DNA of 64,000 bases from Achromobacter animicus (GTDB lineage: Bacteria > Pseudomonadota > Gammaproteobacteria > Burkholderiales > Burkholderiaceae_B). Of this stretch, positions 44,451-53,579 are shown piece after piece. A program made the translations under genes and the position numbers. The stretch lies in NCBI RefSeq assembly GCF_902859585.1, contig NZ_CADIJM010000001.1, forward strand, positions 434,001-498,000. Direction: 5' to 3'. Numbering within the stretch: position 1 is the first letter of the stretch; every line of letters starts with the position of its first letter. Below the pieces are notes generated by a model. That model was given only the letters and a program-made list of their open reading frames with translations, did not search any database and was not told the DNA's origin.

Positions 44451-45413
44451 TCAACACAATGGCGTGAGCAGCGGCTCGTCGGCGTATAGACGTTCCGTGT
44501 TATCCAGGAACATCTGCACCATTGCCTGCATGGCCTCGGGCGACCACCCGGCAACGTGCGGCGTCAACACCACGTTGTGCAGATCAGCAAGGCCCACAGG
44601 CAATTGCGGTTCGCCTTCATAAACATCCAGCGCAGCACCCGCAATCGTCTGCTCGCGCAGCGCGCATTCCAGAGCGGCGGTGTCCACCACGCTGCCGCGC
44701 GCGATGTTGATCAGATATCCATTCGCTCCCAGATGCGAAAGGACGCCAGCATCGATCAGGTGGAAGGTCGCGTCGCCCCCGGGGATGGCGACCAGCAGCA
44801 CGTCAGACCATTGCGCCAATTCTTCCAGCGTTGAAAAGTAGCGATGCGCCGAACCCGTGCGTGGACGGCGGTTGTGGTATCCGATCTGCATTTCGAATGC
44901 CTGCGCCCGCAATGCCACTTTTTCGCCGATTCCCCCAAGGCCGACAATGCCCAGCTTCTTGCCAGACACGTTGGGAGGCAGCGGCAGCTGGGTGCGCCAC
45001 ACGCCTTGCCGCGTAAGCTGGTCCAGACGCGGAATGCCACGGATAACCGCGATCATCAGGCCCATGGCGTGGTCGGCGACACAACTGTCGTTGGTGCCGG
45101 CCCCGTTGGCGACCTTGATGCCGCGCTGCCTGGCGTGATTCAGGTCGATTTTTTCGTAACCGGCGCCCATCGAATACACCAACTTCAAATTGGGCAAGGC
45201 GTCCATCTGCTCCGCCGTCAAGCCAATGGCGCCGATGGTCATCACCACCTCAACGCGCGAGGCGTGGTCGGCAATGGCCTGCGCGTACTGCTCTGGCGTC
45301 GGCGTGAAGATGACTTCGAAATGGCGGGCGATCTGGTCGCGGTCGGACTGCGTGACCGGATTCATGATGATGAGTAGAGGCTTTGGGGAAGACATGCGGG
45401 AAGTGGAATCCAT
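44451..45413 (-). CDS. D-isomer-specific 2-hydroxyacid dehydrogenase
   Basis: 320 residues. The NAD-binding domain carries LGIVGLGGIGEKVALRAQAF, and catalytic Arg, Glu and His stand in INIARGSVVDT, YEGEPQLP and TPHVAGWSPEA. Family members reduce 2-keto acids to D-2-hydroxy acids or the reverse, using NAD(P)H. It starts 1 base after the GntR stop, which suggests coupled translation; an internal Met 6 codons later is possible. As the last gene of the 5-oxoproline/ABC operon it probably handles a keto or hydroxy acid derived from the imported compound. Confidence 0.86.
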   Translation of the reverse strand: MDSTSRMSSPKPLLIIMNPVTQSDRDQIARHFEVIFTPTPEQYAQAIADHASRVEVVMTIGAIGLTAEQMDALPNLKLVYSMGAGYEKIDLNHARQRGIKVANGAGTNDSCVADHAMGLMIAVIRGIPRLDQLTRQGVWRTQLPLPPNVSGKKLGIVGLGGIGEKVALRAQAFEMQIGYHNRRPRTGSAHRYFSTLEELAQWSDVLLVAIPGGDATFHLIDAGVLSHLGANGYLINIARGSVVDTAALECALREQTIAGAALDVYEGEPQLPVGLADLHNVVLTPHVAGWSPEAMQAMVQMFLDNTERLYADEPLLTPLC

Positions 45414-45414
45414 A

Positions 45415-46116
45415 TCAAATTTCGGTGTGCCGTGCGACCAGGCCGACGCGCACATTGCTCAAGTGGGCTTGCATCGCAGCCCGCGCGGCTTCCGGATTGC
45501 GGTTCACAATAGCCTGCAGGACGGCAATGTGCTCGTCGCAGCCAGGGATCAGCCGCTCCGGCGCGCCATTCTGGTCAAAACATCGCGCCTTGATGCGCAG
45601 GTCGTGGATGGCCTGCGCCATCAGCCGGTTGCCGCTAGCCCGGGCGATGCTGTCGTGCAGCAGGTTGTCGACACGATGATTCTCTTCGTGAGTGGCGTGT
45701 TGCCGGCGCCGGATCTCTTCGACCTGCTGGAGCAGGGCAGCAGCCTCAGCCGGGGGCATGCGGGTCGCGGCCGCGGCGGCCGCATCGCCTTCCAGTAACA
45801 CGCGCATCTGGAAGATTTCCAGGTACTGGCGTAGCGACGGTTCCGGTACGATCAGTTGGCCGCGGGCGGTGCGAACCGCAAAGCCCGCGCCGATCAGCCG
45901 GCTCATCGCTTCGCGCAGCGGCGTGCGCGATACGCCTAGCGCGCTGGCGAGCGTGCGCTCCTGCAGCGGCCGGTTGATGGGCAATTTGCCGAGCTGGATC
46001 ATGTCCAGCATGGTCGAATAGGCCTCTTCGACCAGGTCTCGCGCGTCGGCGGGGGAGGCCGCGGCCGCCTGCCGAAGCTGGAGCGAGGAGGGTTCCATGG
46101 CGTGCGTGATCGACAT
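45415..46116 (-). CDS. GntR-family regulator (FCD type)
   Basis: 233 residues. The N-terminal winged helix (about 28-90) has LQERTLASALGVSRTPLREAMSRL, and a helical FCD effector domain follows with RVLLEGDAAAAAATRM and LHDSIARASGNRLM, whose Asp/His residues often hold a metal. It likely controls the operon it belongs to through the palindrome at 51803-51825. The start is uncertain: ATG at 46116 or 46098, both with weak ribosome sites. Confidence 0.86.
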   Translation of the reverse strand: MSITHAMEPSSLQLRQAAAASPADARDLVEEAYSTMLDMIQLGKLPINRPLQERTLASALGVSRTPLREAMSRLIGAGFAVRTARGQLIVPEPSLRQYLEIFQMRVLLEGDAAAAAATRMPPAEAAALLQQVEEIRRRQHATHEENHRVDNLLHDSIARASGNRLMAQAIHDLRIKARCFDQNGAPERLIPGCDEHIAVLQAIVNRNPEAARAAMQAHLSNVRVGLVARHTEI

Positions 46117-46121
46117 GTGGT

Positions 46122-47123
46122 TCAGGGAAAGAGTAGGGGGAAGATGGGAAAGTTCGGATCGGCCCGTAGCGCAGCTTCGCGGTCGCGGATCCAATCCGAA
46201 TAATCCCGCCAACGTTGCACGGCCTGCGCCGGTTCCAGCGGCTCGAAACGCACCCGCTGGCCCGGCCTCATCTGGGCGAGCCGGGGAAGGTCGGCGGAGA
46301 TCACGGTTGCGATCTTCGGGTACCCGCCGGTGGTCTGGCGGTCGTTCATGGCAATGAGGGGCTGCCCGGCGCCCGGAATCTGGATGCTGCCCGCCGCTAT
46401 AGGGTCAGTGATGATGTCGGCGCCCTTGGCATGCGCGATGGCCGGGCCTTCTAGGCGCAAGCCCATGCGGTCAGACTGAGGCGCCAGGCAATACGTGGCC
46501 CCAAGAAAGCGTTCGATTTCACCCGGTGCAAAGTGGTCCTGCTGCGGGCCGAGCACGATGCCGACGGGCGCGTCCCGGTAAAACCAGCCGGCGTCGCCGG
46601 TTGCCAGCCAGCGGCGGGGGGAACGGCGGCGGCTTTCGCCCGTGTCGAGCACGTCGCCGCGAGCCAGCGCACGCCCATTGAGGCCGCCAAGCCGGGCGCG
46701 CGTGAGCGTGGACGCGCTGCCCAGGACGGGCGTGACGGCAATGCCGCCACTGACAGCAAGATACCCGCGAACGCCGCGTTCCAAGCGCCCGATCGTCAAC
46801 GTGGCCCCCGCTGGCAGACGATGAGACTGCCAAGGAGCCAGGGCGCGCGCAGGCAATGCGCCGGTTGCGGCGAGATGCAGCGCGGCAGTACCGGCGAAAG
46901 CGATTGCGCAGTCCGCGTCCAGGACCTTCAGCCGGCCGCCCAGCACGGTGAATTCGAGCGCTGCCGAGTTGGGCGCGTTGCCGACAAGCGCGTTGGCCAT
47001 GCGCAGCGCACCCGGATCCATGGCGCCCGAGGGCGGCACGCCCATGTGTTCATAACCCACGCGGCCCAGGTCCTGCACCGTGGTCAGCATCCCGGGCGCT
47101 TCGACGCGTAGCCGGGCGTTCAT
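46122..47123 (-). CDS. pxpC: 5-oxoprolinase subunit C (PxpC)
   Basis: 333 residues of the biotin-dependent carboxyltransferase-like (KipA) family. The start is MNARLRVEAPGMLTTVQDLG with RVGYEHMGVPPSGAMDP, the usual opening, and AFAGTAALH and RGYLAVSGG follow. PxpA, PxpB and PxpC together hydrolyse 5-oxoproline to glutamate with ATP. It overlaps pxpB by 4 bases. pxpA is not next to it but lies beyond the ABC genes on the other strand (51871-52647). Confidence 0.92.
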   Translation of the reverse strand: MNARLRVEAPGMLTTVQDLGRVGYEHMGVPPSGAMDPGALRMANALVGNAPNSAALEFTVLGGRLKVLDADCAIAFAGTAALHLAATGALPARALAPWQSHRLPAGATLTIGRLERGVRGYLAVSGGIAVTPVLGSASTLTRARLGGLNGRALARGDVLDTGESRRRSPRRWLATGDAGWFYRDAPVGIVLGPQQDHFAPGEIERFLGATYCLAPQSDRMGLRLEGPAIAHAKGADIITDPIAAGSIQIPGAGQPLIAMNDRQTTGGYPKIATVISADLPRLAQMRPGQRVRFEPLEPAQAVQRWRDYSDWIRDREAALRADPNFPIFPLLFP

Positions 47124-47887
47124 AGCCGGACTTCCCTTTGTGGCTGCGGACGGCTGGCGGGATCGTCCTGCTGGGCGGCCAAGTGTTCGAACGCGTCGGC
47201 GTCGATTGGCGTGAACACGACCTCGTCGCCAGCTTCGAACAAGAAGGGCTGGGCATGGCGCAGATCAAAACTGCGCCAGGGCGTGCGGCCGATCAGGTGC
47301 CATCCGCTGGGCCCGGGCACCGAGGCGATGGCGGTCTGCTGCCCGCCGATGTTGACGCTGCCCGCGGGCGTGTGCGCGCGGGGCATGGCGCGGCGGGGCG
47401 TGTGCAGCAGGGGATCGAGGCCCCCTAAATACGCGAATCCGGGCAGGAAACCTACCATGTAGACCCGGTAGACGGGCGCCGTGTGGCGCGCGATGAGCTG
47501 CGCGGGGGCCAACTGGTGTAGGTCCGCGAGCGCCTGCAGGTCCATCCCGTGGTCGCCGCCATAGCAGACGGGAACCTCCCAGCGGCGTGGAACGGGCATG
47601 GGCGCGCCAGCACAGGCGTCAAGGCTGCGTGCGATCAGGTCGCGCACTGCGCCGTGCCCAATCAGGAGCGGATCGAATCCCACCGCCAGCGAGCGGTACG
47701 CGGGGACCACGCTCGACAAGCCTCGAGTCTTGCGCAAGGCGCTTCGCAGCTTGTCCGCCAGCGCCAGCACCTGTGCGTTCGTGTCGGCGTCGATACGGTC
47801 GGCGAACTCGATCAGCAGCGTGCGGTCACCTGCAGGAACGATGCGGGGCACCGGGGATGGCGTGGAGATTGGCGCGGCGGTCATCAT
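47120..47887 (-). CDS. pxpB: 5-oxoprolinase subunit B (PxpB)
   Basis: 255 residues of the KipI family. Typical blocks: DRTLLIEFADRIDAD, PAYRSLAVGFDPLL, the mid GFLPGFAYLGGLDP and GSVNIGGQQTAIASVPGPSGWHLIG. With PxpC it forms the ATP-using partner of PxpA. The first ATG overlaps the stop of the ABC ATPase gene by 4 bases, which ties the hydrolase to the importer. Confidence 0.92.
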   Translation of the reverse strand: MMTAAPISTPSPVPRIVPAGDRTLLIEFADRIDADTNAQVLALADKLRSALRKTRGLSSVVPAYRSLAVGFDPLLIGHGAVRDLIARSLDACAGAPMPVPRRWEVPVCYGGDHGMDLQALADLHQLAPAQLIARHTAPVYRVYMVGFLPGFAYLGGLDPLLHTPRRAMPRAHTPAGSVNIGGQQTAIASVPGPSGWHLIGRTPWRSFDLRHAQPFLFEAGDEVVFTPIDADAFEHLAAQQDDPASRPQPQREVRL

Positions 47888-48915
47888 GCTGCGTTGGCGA
47901 ATTCCATGGCGTCAGCCGGATGAAAACCCCATGTCACGGCCTGGCCCGGCGTGCGCTGAGCCGCGTCCTCGTTCAACGGCGCATAGGCCAGGATGATCTT
48001 GTCATAGGCTGCGATGAATACCTTCCAGTGCACGCCGCAGAAGGTCGACGCCACCACTTTTCCCGGATGCCGCTGATCGCCGCCGGCCAGTCGGCTGCCC
48101 AGGCGCAGATGTTCAGGTCGCACGCCCAGCACGCTGTCGTTGGCAGGCAGGAAATTGCACTCGCCCAGGAAGCCCGCGACGAAGGCGCTGGCCGGCGTGC
48201 GGTACAGGCTCTCCGGTGATCCGGCCTCGACAATGCGGCCTTGTTCCAGGATGACGATGCGATCCGACAGGTTCATGGCCTCTTCCTGGTCATGCGTGAC
48301 AAAGACGACGGTCAGCCCCAATTCCTGGTGCAGCCGGCGCAATTGAAGCTGGATGGACTGGCGCAGGTTCTTGTCCAGCGCGCCCAGCGGCTCATCCATC
48401 AACAGGATGTCCGGGTTGAACACCAGTGCGCGGGCCAGCGCGACGCGCTGCTGCTGACCGCCGGACAGAGCACCCGGCTTGCGGTCCTGAAGCGGAGCGA
48501 GGCTCACCAGATCCAGGGCTTCCAGCACGCGGCGGCGGATGTCTCCATCGTTCAAGCGCCGCATGCGCAGCGCAAACGCCACGTTTTCAAACACGCTCAT
48601 GTGAGGGAAGAGGGCGTAGTTCTGGAACACCATGCCGATGTTGCGATCCGCGATTGGGGTGTGCGTGACGTCGCGTCCCCCGATCGTCACCACGCCCGCA
48701 TCCGGATGTTCGAATCCGGCAATGATCTTGAGCAGCGTGGTCTTGCCAGAGCCGGACGCGCCCAGCAGCGTGCAGAACTCGCCTCGGGCCACGGCCAGGT
48801 CGACCTCGGGCAGGGCGACTGAATCGCCATAGCGCTTGTGGATGCCCGCGAGAGTCAGCGGCTTTCCTTGGCTTTCCGGCGGGCGTTGCGGGAGGATGTC
48901 GTTAGCGTTATGCAT
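47884..48915 (-). CDS. ABC importer ATP-binding protein (PotA-like)
   Basis: 343 residues. Walker A GASGSGKTTLLKI, signature LSGGQQQRVALARAL, Walker B ILLMDEPLGALD and switch His in VTHDQEEAM are intact. A C-terminal TOBE-like domain (about 250-343) has ACGVRPEHLRLG-type sequence (LGVRPEHLRLG). It energises the fused permease encoded directly upstream (1-base gap) and belongs to the polyamine/iron-type importer group. Confidence 0.9.
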   Translation of the reverse strand: MHNANDILPQRPPESQGKPLTLAGIHKRYGDSVALPEVDLAVARGEFCTLLGASGSGKTTLLKIIAGFEHPDAGVVTIGGRDVTHTPIADRNIGMVFQNYALFPHMSVFENVAFALRMRRLNDGDIRRRVLEALDLVSLAPLQDRKPGALSGGQQQRVALARALVFNPDILLMDEPLGALDKNLRQSIQLQLRRLHQELGLTVVFVTHDQEEAMNLSDRIVILEQGRIVEAGSPESLYRTPASAFVAGFLGECNFLPANDSVLGVRPEHLRLGSRLAGGDQRHPGKVVASTFCGVHWKVFIAAYDKIILAYAPLNEDAAQRTPGQAVTWGFHPADAMEFANAA

Positions 48916-48916
48916 G

Positions 48917-50623
48917 TCAGTGTTCCTTCTTTTTGCTGATCAGCAGGTTGGCGAGCAGAATGAGTGCCGTTGCGCCGACCAGTAGGCAGGAGGCGGAGAT
49001 AACGGTGGGATCGAAGTCGTTGGCCATGCCTTCAAACATCAGTTTTGGGAGGGTGCGGTTGCGTATCGTCGTCAGGAATAGCGCCATGACCACGTCGTCG
49101 AAAGAACTGACGAAGGCGAAGACGGCGCCGCCGATCAGGCTGGGGATCAGCGCCGGCAGCATGACCAACCTGAACATCGCGGGCCAGGTGGCGCCCATGC
49201 CCAGCGCAGCAAGCTCGAGGCTCGGATCCAGGCTGCGCAGCGCCGCGCGCATGGTGATGTAGACGTACGGCGCGGCCAGCACCGTATGACCAAGGATCAC
49301 GGCCATGGAGTTCGCGACCCAGCCGACGGGCGCGAACAGGTAGTACAGCGCGACCGCCGTGACGATGGCCGGGACAGACATGGGGACGATGAAGAATGCG
49401 TCCAGCCAGCCTTGATGGCGCTTAGCCAATCTGCTGACCCCCAAGGCTGCTGCAGTGCCCAGCGCCGTCGCAAGCAGGGTAACGACGATGGCTATCCGAG
49501 TGCTGGACGCCAAGGCGGCCAGCCACTTGCCATCGGTAAAGAAGTTCTCGTACCACCGCAGCCCATAGCTGGGTGGCGGAAAGATGGGGAAGTCCGTCGT
49601 GCCGAAACTCATCGGGATGACGACGACGATGGGCAGCAGCAGGAATACGGCGCATATCACGCCCAGCACTGCGGATACCCGGCCGCCCGGCGTGCGTCGA
49701 TAGCCCGTGTGGTTGCTGCCCTTGCCGGAGCTGGCGCTGATCAGATTGTTCAGGCCGAACAGCCGGTTGAACAGCCACAGCGATAGCAGCACGGTGGCTA
49801 GCAGCACGCCAGCCAGGGCCGACGCCAGCCCCCAGTTCAGCTCTTCCGTGATGTTGTGCGAAATCAATTCGGCAGCCATGCGCTGGGCAGGCCCGCCCAT
49901 CAGCGACGGCGTGATGTAGTAGCCGACCGCGTTCATGAAGACGATGATGCCGCCCGCAACGGCGCCGGGACTGGTCAGAGGCAGGATGACCCTGCTGAAG
50001 ATGCCTGCGGATCCTGCACCCAGGCCTTGCGCGGCCTGCACCAGACTGCCGTCCAGGGACCGGAACGAGGCATAGAGCGGTAGCACGACAAAGGGCATGA
50101 GCACGTGCGTCATGCCCACCATCACCCCGGTGAAGTTATAGAGGAACGCCATCGGCTGGTCCAGAATGCCCACTGTCGTCAGCAGCGTGTTCAACGGCCC
50201 GTTCTTGCCCAGCAAGGCGATCCACGCCGATGTGCGCACCAGCGCGCTGGACCAGAAGGGAAGCAGCACCGCGAAGAACAGCACGCGCGCCACCGTGGGC
50301 GACACGGTCGCCATCAGGTAGGCCAGCGGATAGCTCAACAGCACGCAGGCCAGCGTGACCGCCGCGGCGATCGTGAACGTGTTGACGAGCACGATGCGGT
50401 AGATCGGCGTGTCCAGCAGATGGCGATAGTGGCCCAGCGTCAGTCCGCCGTCCTCTCCCTTGAAACCGTTGCCGAGCAGACCTGCAATCGGGCCGGCAAA
50501 GAACAACAGCAGGAAAAGCAGCAGCGGCAGCGCGGCAAGGGCCGCAACGCGGCCGCGCCGGGAGGCGGCGGCCCGGCGCGGTGTGGCGACGGGCAGGGAA
50601 AGGGCGTCGGTGCTCGTAGTCAT
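48917..50623 (-). CDS. Fused two-domain ABC permease (PotB-PotC type)
   Basis: 568 residues, about twice the normal length, made of two permease halves joined head to tail (about 1-300 and 315-568). Each half has six helices and an EAA-like loop: QAAQGLGAGSAGIFSRVILP in the first and ELAALGMGATWPAMFRLVMLP in the second. So the whole inner-membrane channel is made from one gene, as in some FbpB-type iron importers. It sits between the binding protein (52-base gap) and the ATPase (1-base gap). Confidence 0.9.
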   Translation of the reverse strand: MTTSTDALSLPVATPRRAAASRRGRVAALAALPLLLFLLLFFAGPIAGLLGNGFKGEDGGLTLGHYRHLLDTPIYRIVLVNTFTIAAAVTLACVLLSYPLAYLMATVSPTVARVLFFAVLLPFWSSALVRTSAWIALLGKNGPLNTLLTTVGILDQPMAFLYNFTGVMVGMTHVLMPFVVLPLYASFRSLDGSLVQAAQGLGAGSAGIFSRVILPLTSPGAVAGGIIVFMNAVGYYITPSLMGGPAQRMAAELISHNITEELNWGLASALAGVLLATVLLSLWLFNRLFGLNNLISASSGKGSNHTGYRRTPGGRVSAVLGVICAVFLLLPIVVVIPMSFGTTDFPIFPPPSYGLRWYENFFTDGKWLAALASSTRIAIVVTLLATALGTAAALGVSRLAKRHQGWLDAFFIVPMSVPAIVTAVALYYLFAPVGWVANSMAVILGHTVLAAPYVYITMRAALRSLDPSLELAALGMGATWPAMFRLVMLPALIPSLIGGAVFAFVSSFDDVVMALFLTTIRNRTLPKLMFEGMANDFDPTVISASCLLVGATALILLANLLISKKKEH

Positions 50624-50675
50624 GGCATCTTGGCGCCGGCGCGCACACCGGCGTCTGAGTGAAGAGGCAGAAAGA

Positions 50676-51725
50676 TCAGCGGGCGCGGACCTGGTTGTAG
50701 CGTTCGGTGATGGCCGGGCCGTTCGTATCCCAGAACTCCGAATTCAGGAAGATGCTGTTCTTCAGGCGCTCGGTGGTCGACGGCAGACGCTCCAGGCGTT
50801 TGGCGTCGATCAGCGGCAGCGCTTGCTCGGTGGTCGGGCCGTACGCGATGTACTTGCTGAATTCGGCCTGGTGCTTGGGCTGGATCATGTAGTTCAGCAG
50901 CTTGATGGCCGCGTCTCGATTTGGCGCGCCCTTGACGATGGCGAAGTAGCCGACCTGGGCGATGCTGTCGCCCCAACCCATGGCGATGGGCAGACCTGAA
51001 TCGATGCCTGCCTGGAAGCGGCCGTTCCAGCCCAGCGCCATCACCACTTCGCCGCTGCCCAGCGCGTTGACCGGTTCCGCGCCGCTCTTCCACCAGCGGG
51101 CGACGTGCGGCTTGATCTCGTCGATCTTCTTGAAAGCACGATCCAGGCCTTCAGGGGTGGCCAGCACCTTGTACACGTCCGCAGGCGCGACGCCGTCGGC
51201 GATCAGCGCCGCTTCGATCACCGTCGCGGGATCGTCCTGGAGGGTGCGCTTGCCAGGAAACTTCTTCACGTCCCAGAAATCGGCGAACGTGCTGGGCTGA
51301 GGCTTGCCGGCAGGGAACGCCTGCGTCGAAAAGCCGATGTTGGTGGAGAAGATTTCGGACGGCACGCCGTAATCGTTGCGGGCATTTGCGATGACGTGGT
51401 CCTGGTTGACCATGTCTGGCGTGATCTTCTCGAAGACGCCAAGCTTGATGCCGCGTGTGAGGCGGGCGCTGTTCTCAGTCACCACATCCCACGTGATCGA
51501 CTTGGTGTCGATCATGGCGCGAATCTTCGCGACCTGCGGATCGGTGTCCTCGTGAACCGTAACGCCGGCTTCCTTGGAAAACGGCTTGAGCCACGCGTCC
51601 CGGATGGCGCCCTGGTAGTTGCCTCCCCAGCTTGCGAAATTGAGCTCGGCCGCTTGTGCAGCGCCCGTGGCCATCGCCAGCGCGGCGGCGATGGTGCACG
51701 TGACGTTCTTCCATGTGAAATTCAT
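50676..51725 (-). CDS. ABC importer periplasmic binding protein (PotD-like)
   Basis: 349 residues. The signal peptide ends AAQA (about 25). The mature part has ELNFASWGGNYQGAIRDAWL, TWDVVTENSARLTRG and ALGWNGRFQAGIDSG, the pattern of polyamine/putrescine- or iron-type (family 1/PotD) binding proteins. It is the first gene of the seven-gene operon, behind GGAGTCCAAGCA and the palindromic operator. Given PxpBC in the operon, its ligand may be 5-oxoproline or a related amino-acid derivative rather than a polyamine (inference). Confidence 0.87.
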   Translation of the reverse strand: MNFTWKNVTCTIAAALAMATGAAQAAELNFASWGGNYQGAIRDAWLKPFSKEAGVTVHEDTDPQVAKIRAMIDTKSITWDVVTENSARLTRGIKLGVFEKITPDMVNQDHVIANARNDYGVPSEIFSTNIGFSTQAFPAGKPQPSTFADFWDVKKFPGKRTLQDDPATVIEAALIADGVAPADVYKVLATPEGLDRAFKKIDEIKPHVARWWKSGAEPVNALGSGEVVMALGWNGRFQAGIDSGLPIAMGWGDSIAQVGYFAIVKGAPNRDAAIKLLNYMIQPKHQAEFSKYIAYGPTTEQALPLIDAKRLERLPSTTERLKNSIFLNSEFWDTNGPAITERYNQVRAR

Positions 51726-51802
51726 TGCTTGGACTCCGTTCCATAAGAAAAGCGCGGTGGGCAGACTCGCCCCGATCCAGGGCATTTCGCCTCGGCAAGT
51801 CC

Positions 51803-51825
51803 TTGGCATGCAATTTGCATGCCAA
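51803..51825. promoter_or_regulatory. Perfect 23-bp palindromic operator (GntR/FCD type)
   Basis: TTGGCATGCAA-T-TTGCATGCCAA, exact on both arms, between the divergent binding-protein gene and pxpA. A further half-site, TATGCCAA, follows at 51830-51837. The TTG(G)CAT...ATGCCAA pattern fits FCD-type GntR operators, and the operon encodes such a regulator. Confidence 0.8.
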
Positions 51826-51870
51826 CGGTATGCCAAACCTTCAATTTCGCCTTTTCTTGGAGTCCTTCTG

Positions 51871-52647
51871 ATGCGCGATGTAGACCTCAATTCCGACCTG
51901 GGAGAGAGCTTCGGCCACTACAAGATCGGTGCCGACGAAGCCATGCTGGACCTCATCACCTCGGCCAACGTGGCCTGCGGTTTTCACGGTGGTGATGCAT
52001 CCGTGATGCACCAAACCGCGGCATCCGCCCTAAAGCGGGGCATCGACGTGGGCGCCCATCCGGGCTTCAACGACCTGTGGGGCTTCGGTCGGCGCAAGAT
52101 CGTGGGCGACAGCCCGCAGGCCATCGGCGACATGATTGCGTACCAGATCGCCGCGATGCAGGGCATGGCCCGCGCGGCCGGGCATCGCGTGACGCACGTG
52201 AAGGTGCACGGCGCATTGGCCACGCTGGCGTTCGAGGACCGCGCGCTTTCCGAGGCGCTGACCTGGGCGATGCGCACGCTCGATCCGGAACTGGTGCTCG
52301 TCTGCACGCCGCACAACGAAACCGAGCGCGCAGCGCGCCGGGCGGGCATCCGCGTGGCCTGCGAGGTCTTCGCCGATCGTCTCTATGGCGACAACGGGCT
52401 TACACTGCCGCGCAGCGAGCCGGGCGCCGTCATCCACGATCCGGCCGCGGCGGCTGCGCAGGCGCTGCGCATGGTGCGAGAACAGGCAATCCGCACAGTG
52501 GGGGGCAGGGTGGTCGAGATGCCGGTGCACACGATCTGCGTGCACGGTGACAACCCGCAAGGCGTGGAGATTGCGCGCGCGGTGCGCGATGCGTTGCTGG
52601 AAGAGGGCGTGCGCCTGCGGCCGATTTCGCAGCTGGACTTTCAGTAG
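51871..52647 (+). CDS. pxpA: 5-oxoprolinase subunit A (PxpA, LamB/YcsF family)
   Basis: 258 residues, the usual length. Family signature: VDLNSDLGESFGHYKIGADE, ITSANVACGFHGGD, VGAHPGFNDLWGFGRR, VKVHGALATLAFE and VHTICVHGDNP. It is the catalytic partner of PxpBC and hydrolyses the ring of 5-oxoproline. TTGGAGTCCTTCTG precedes the ATG. It reads away from the operon holding pxpB and pxpC, and shares the palindromic control region. Its 3' end overlaps the converging LysR gene by 7 bases. Confidence 0.93.
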   Translation: MRDVDLNSDLGESFGHYKIGADEAMLDLITSANVACGFHGGDASVMHQTAASALKRGIDVGAHPGFNDLWGFGRRKIVGDSPQAIGDMIAYQIAAMQGMARAAGHRVTHVKVHGALATLAFEDRALSEALTWAMRTLDPELVLVCTPHNETERAARRAGIRVACEVFADRLYGDNGLTLPRSEPGAVIHDPAAAAAQALRMVREQAIRTVGGRVVEMPVHTICVHGDNPQGVEIARAVRDALLEEGVRLRPISQLDFQ

Positions 52648-53579
52648 GGCGCGTCTTTCTGCGCTTGCCGGATCAGCGCCCGCAGCACGGTCGCGAAGCG
52701 CTTTGCCGTGCTGGAGAGCGGGCTGCTGGCCGAATGCAGCAGATGGATGGCATGGCTGAGCGCGGGTTCGGTGGGTAGCAGGATGAAGTCTTTGCGGAAG
52801 CTGGGGTGATAGCCGAACGACTCGATCAGCGCCACGCCCACCCCCTGGCGCACCAGCGACAGCGCTTCGGGCGTGGAACGTATTTCGATCTGCGGGTGCA
52901 CTGACGCCGCTCCTGAATGGAGGAACCGGCTGGCCAGACGTCCGAACGGCGTGTCTGCGCCATAGCCAATAAGCAGATGGCCTTGCAGGTCTTCGGCCCG
53001 CAGCCGGCTGCGCACCGCCAGCGGATGACCGCGCGGCACTGCGCACCCCAGCCACCCTTGGCCGATCTCCTCGCTGACGATATTGGCGTTCACCGGCGGG
53101 GGCATCGAGGCGATACCGAAATCGGCCTGTCCCAGCAACAGGTGCGGCAGCAGCGCGTCGAAGGCCAGCGGGCGGTAGCGGATGGGCGTATCGGGATGCC
53201 GTTCGCGAAACTTCTGGATCGCGTGAGGGATGAGCCATTCGCTGAAGCTGGGGCTGGAAACGAGGCTTACGGCGCCAGCCGAACCCGCGCCCAGCGCGCC
53301 CGCCAGATCGTTGAAGCGATTGACGCGGCCGAAGATCTCTTCGGCCTCGACAAAGAGGCGGCGCGCCTCGGGAGTGGGATGCAGACGCCCCTTGACGCGC
53401 TCGAACAGCCGGTAGCGCAAACGGTTTTCGGCCGAGGCGAGCAGACGGCTCACGGCGGGTTGCGTCACGGACAGCATGCGACCCGCTTCGCTGAGCGAAC
53501 CGGTCAGCATCACGGCGTGAAAGACCTCGATCTGGCGAAGCGTCAGCGCTCCGGGCGCAGAGGGAAGGGGGCCGGACAT
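52641..53579 (-). CDS. LysR-family transcriptional regulator
   Basis: 312 residues. The N-terminal helix-turn-helix (about 12-72) has LTLRQIEVFHAVMLTGSLSE and VTQPAVSRLLASAE; the effector domain follows with VSSPSFSEWLIPHAI and IRSTPEALSLVRQGVGVALIE. The blocks resemble LysR regulators of amino-acid catabolism. It is divergent from the N-carbamoyl-D-amino-acid hydrolase gene across 293 bases and is a good candidate to control that unit. Confidence 0.88.
   Translation of the reverse strand: MSGPLPSAPGALTLRQIEVFHAVMLTGSLSEAGRMLSVTQPAVSRLLASAENRLRYRLFERVKGRLHPTPEARRLFVEAEEIFGRVNRFNDLAGALGAGSAGAVSLVSSPSFSEWLIPHAIQKFRERHPDTPIRYRPLAFDALLPHLLLGQADFGIASMPPPVNANIVSEEIGQGWLGCAVPRGHPLAVRSRLRAEDLQGHLLIGYGADTPFGRLASRFLHSGAASVHPQIEIRSTPEALSLVRQGVGVALIESFGYHPSFRKDFILLPTEPALSHAIHLLHSASSPLSSTAKRFATVLRALIRQAQKDAPY

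Noticed and set aside
44144-44467. A 107-codon + strand frame overlapping the small minus-strand gene
   Set aside because: Poorer start and less protein-like composition than the 71-residue frame on the other strand.
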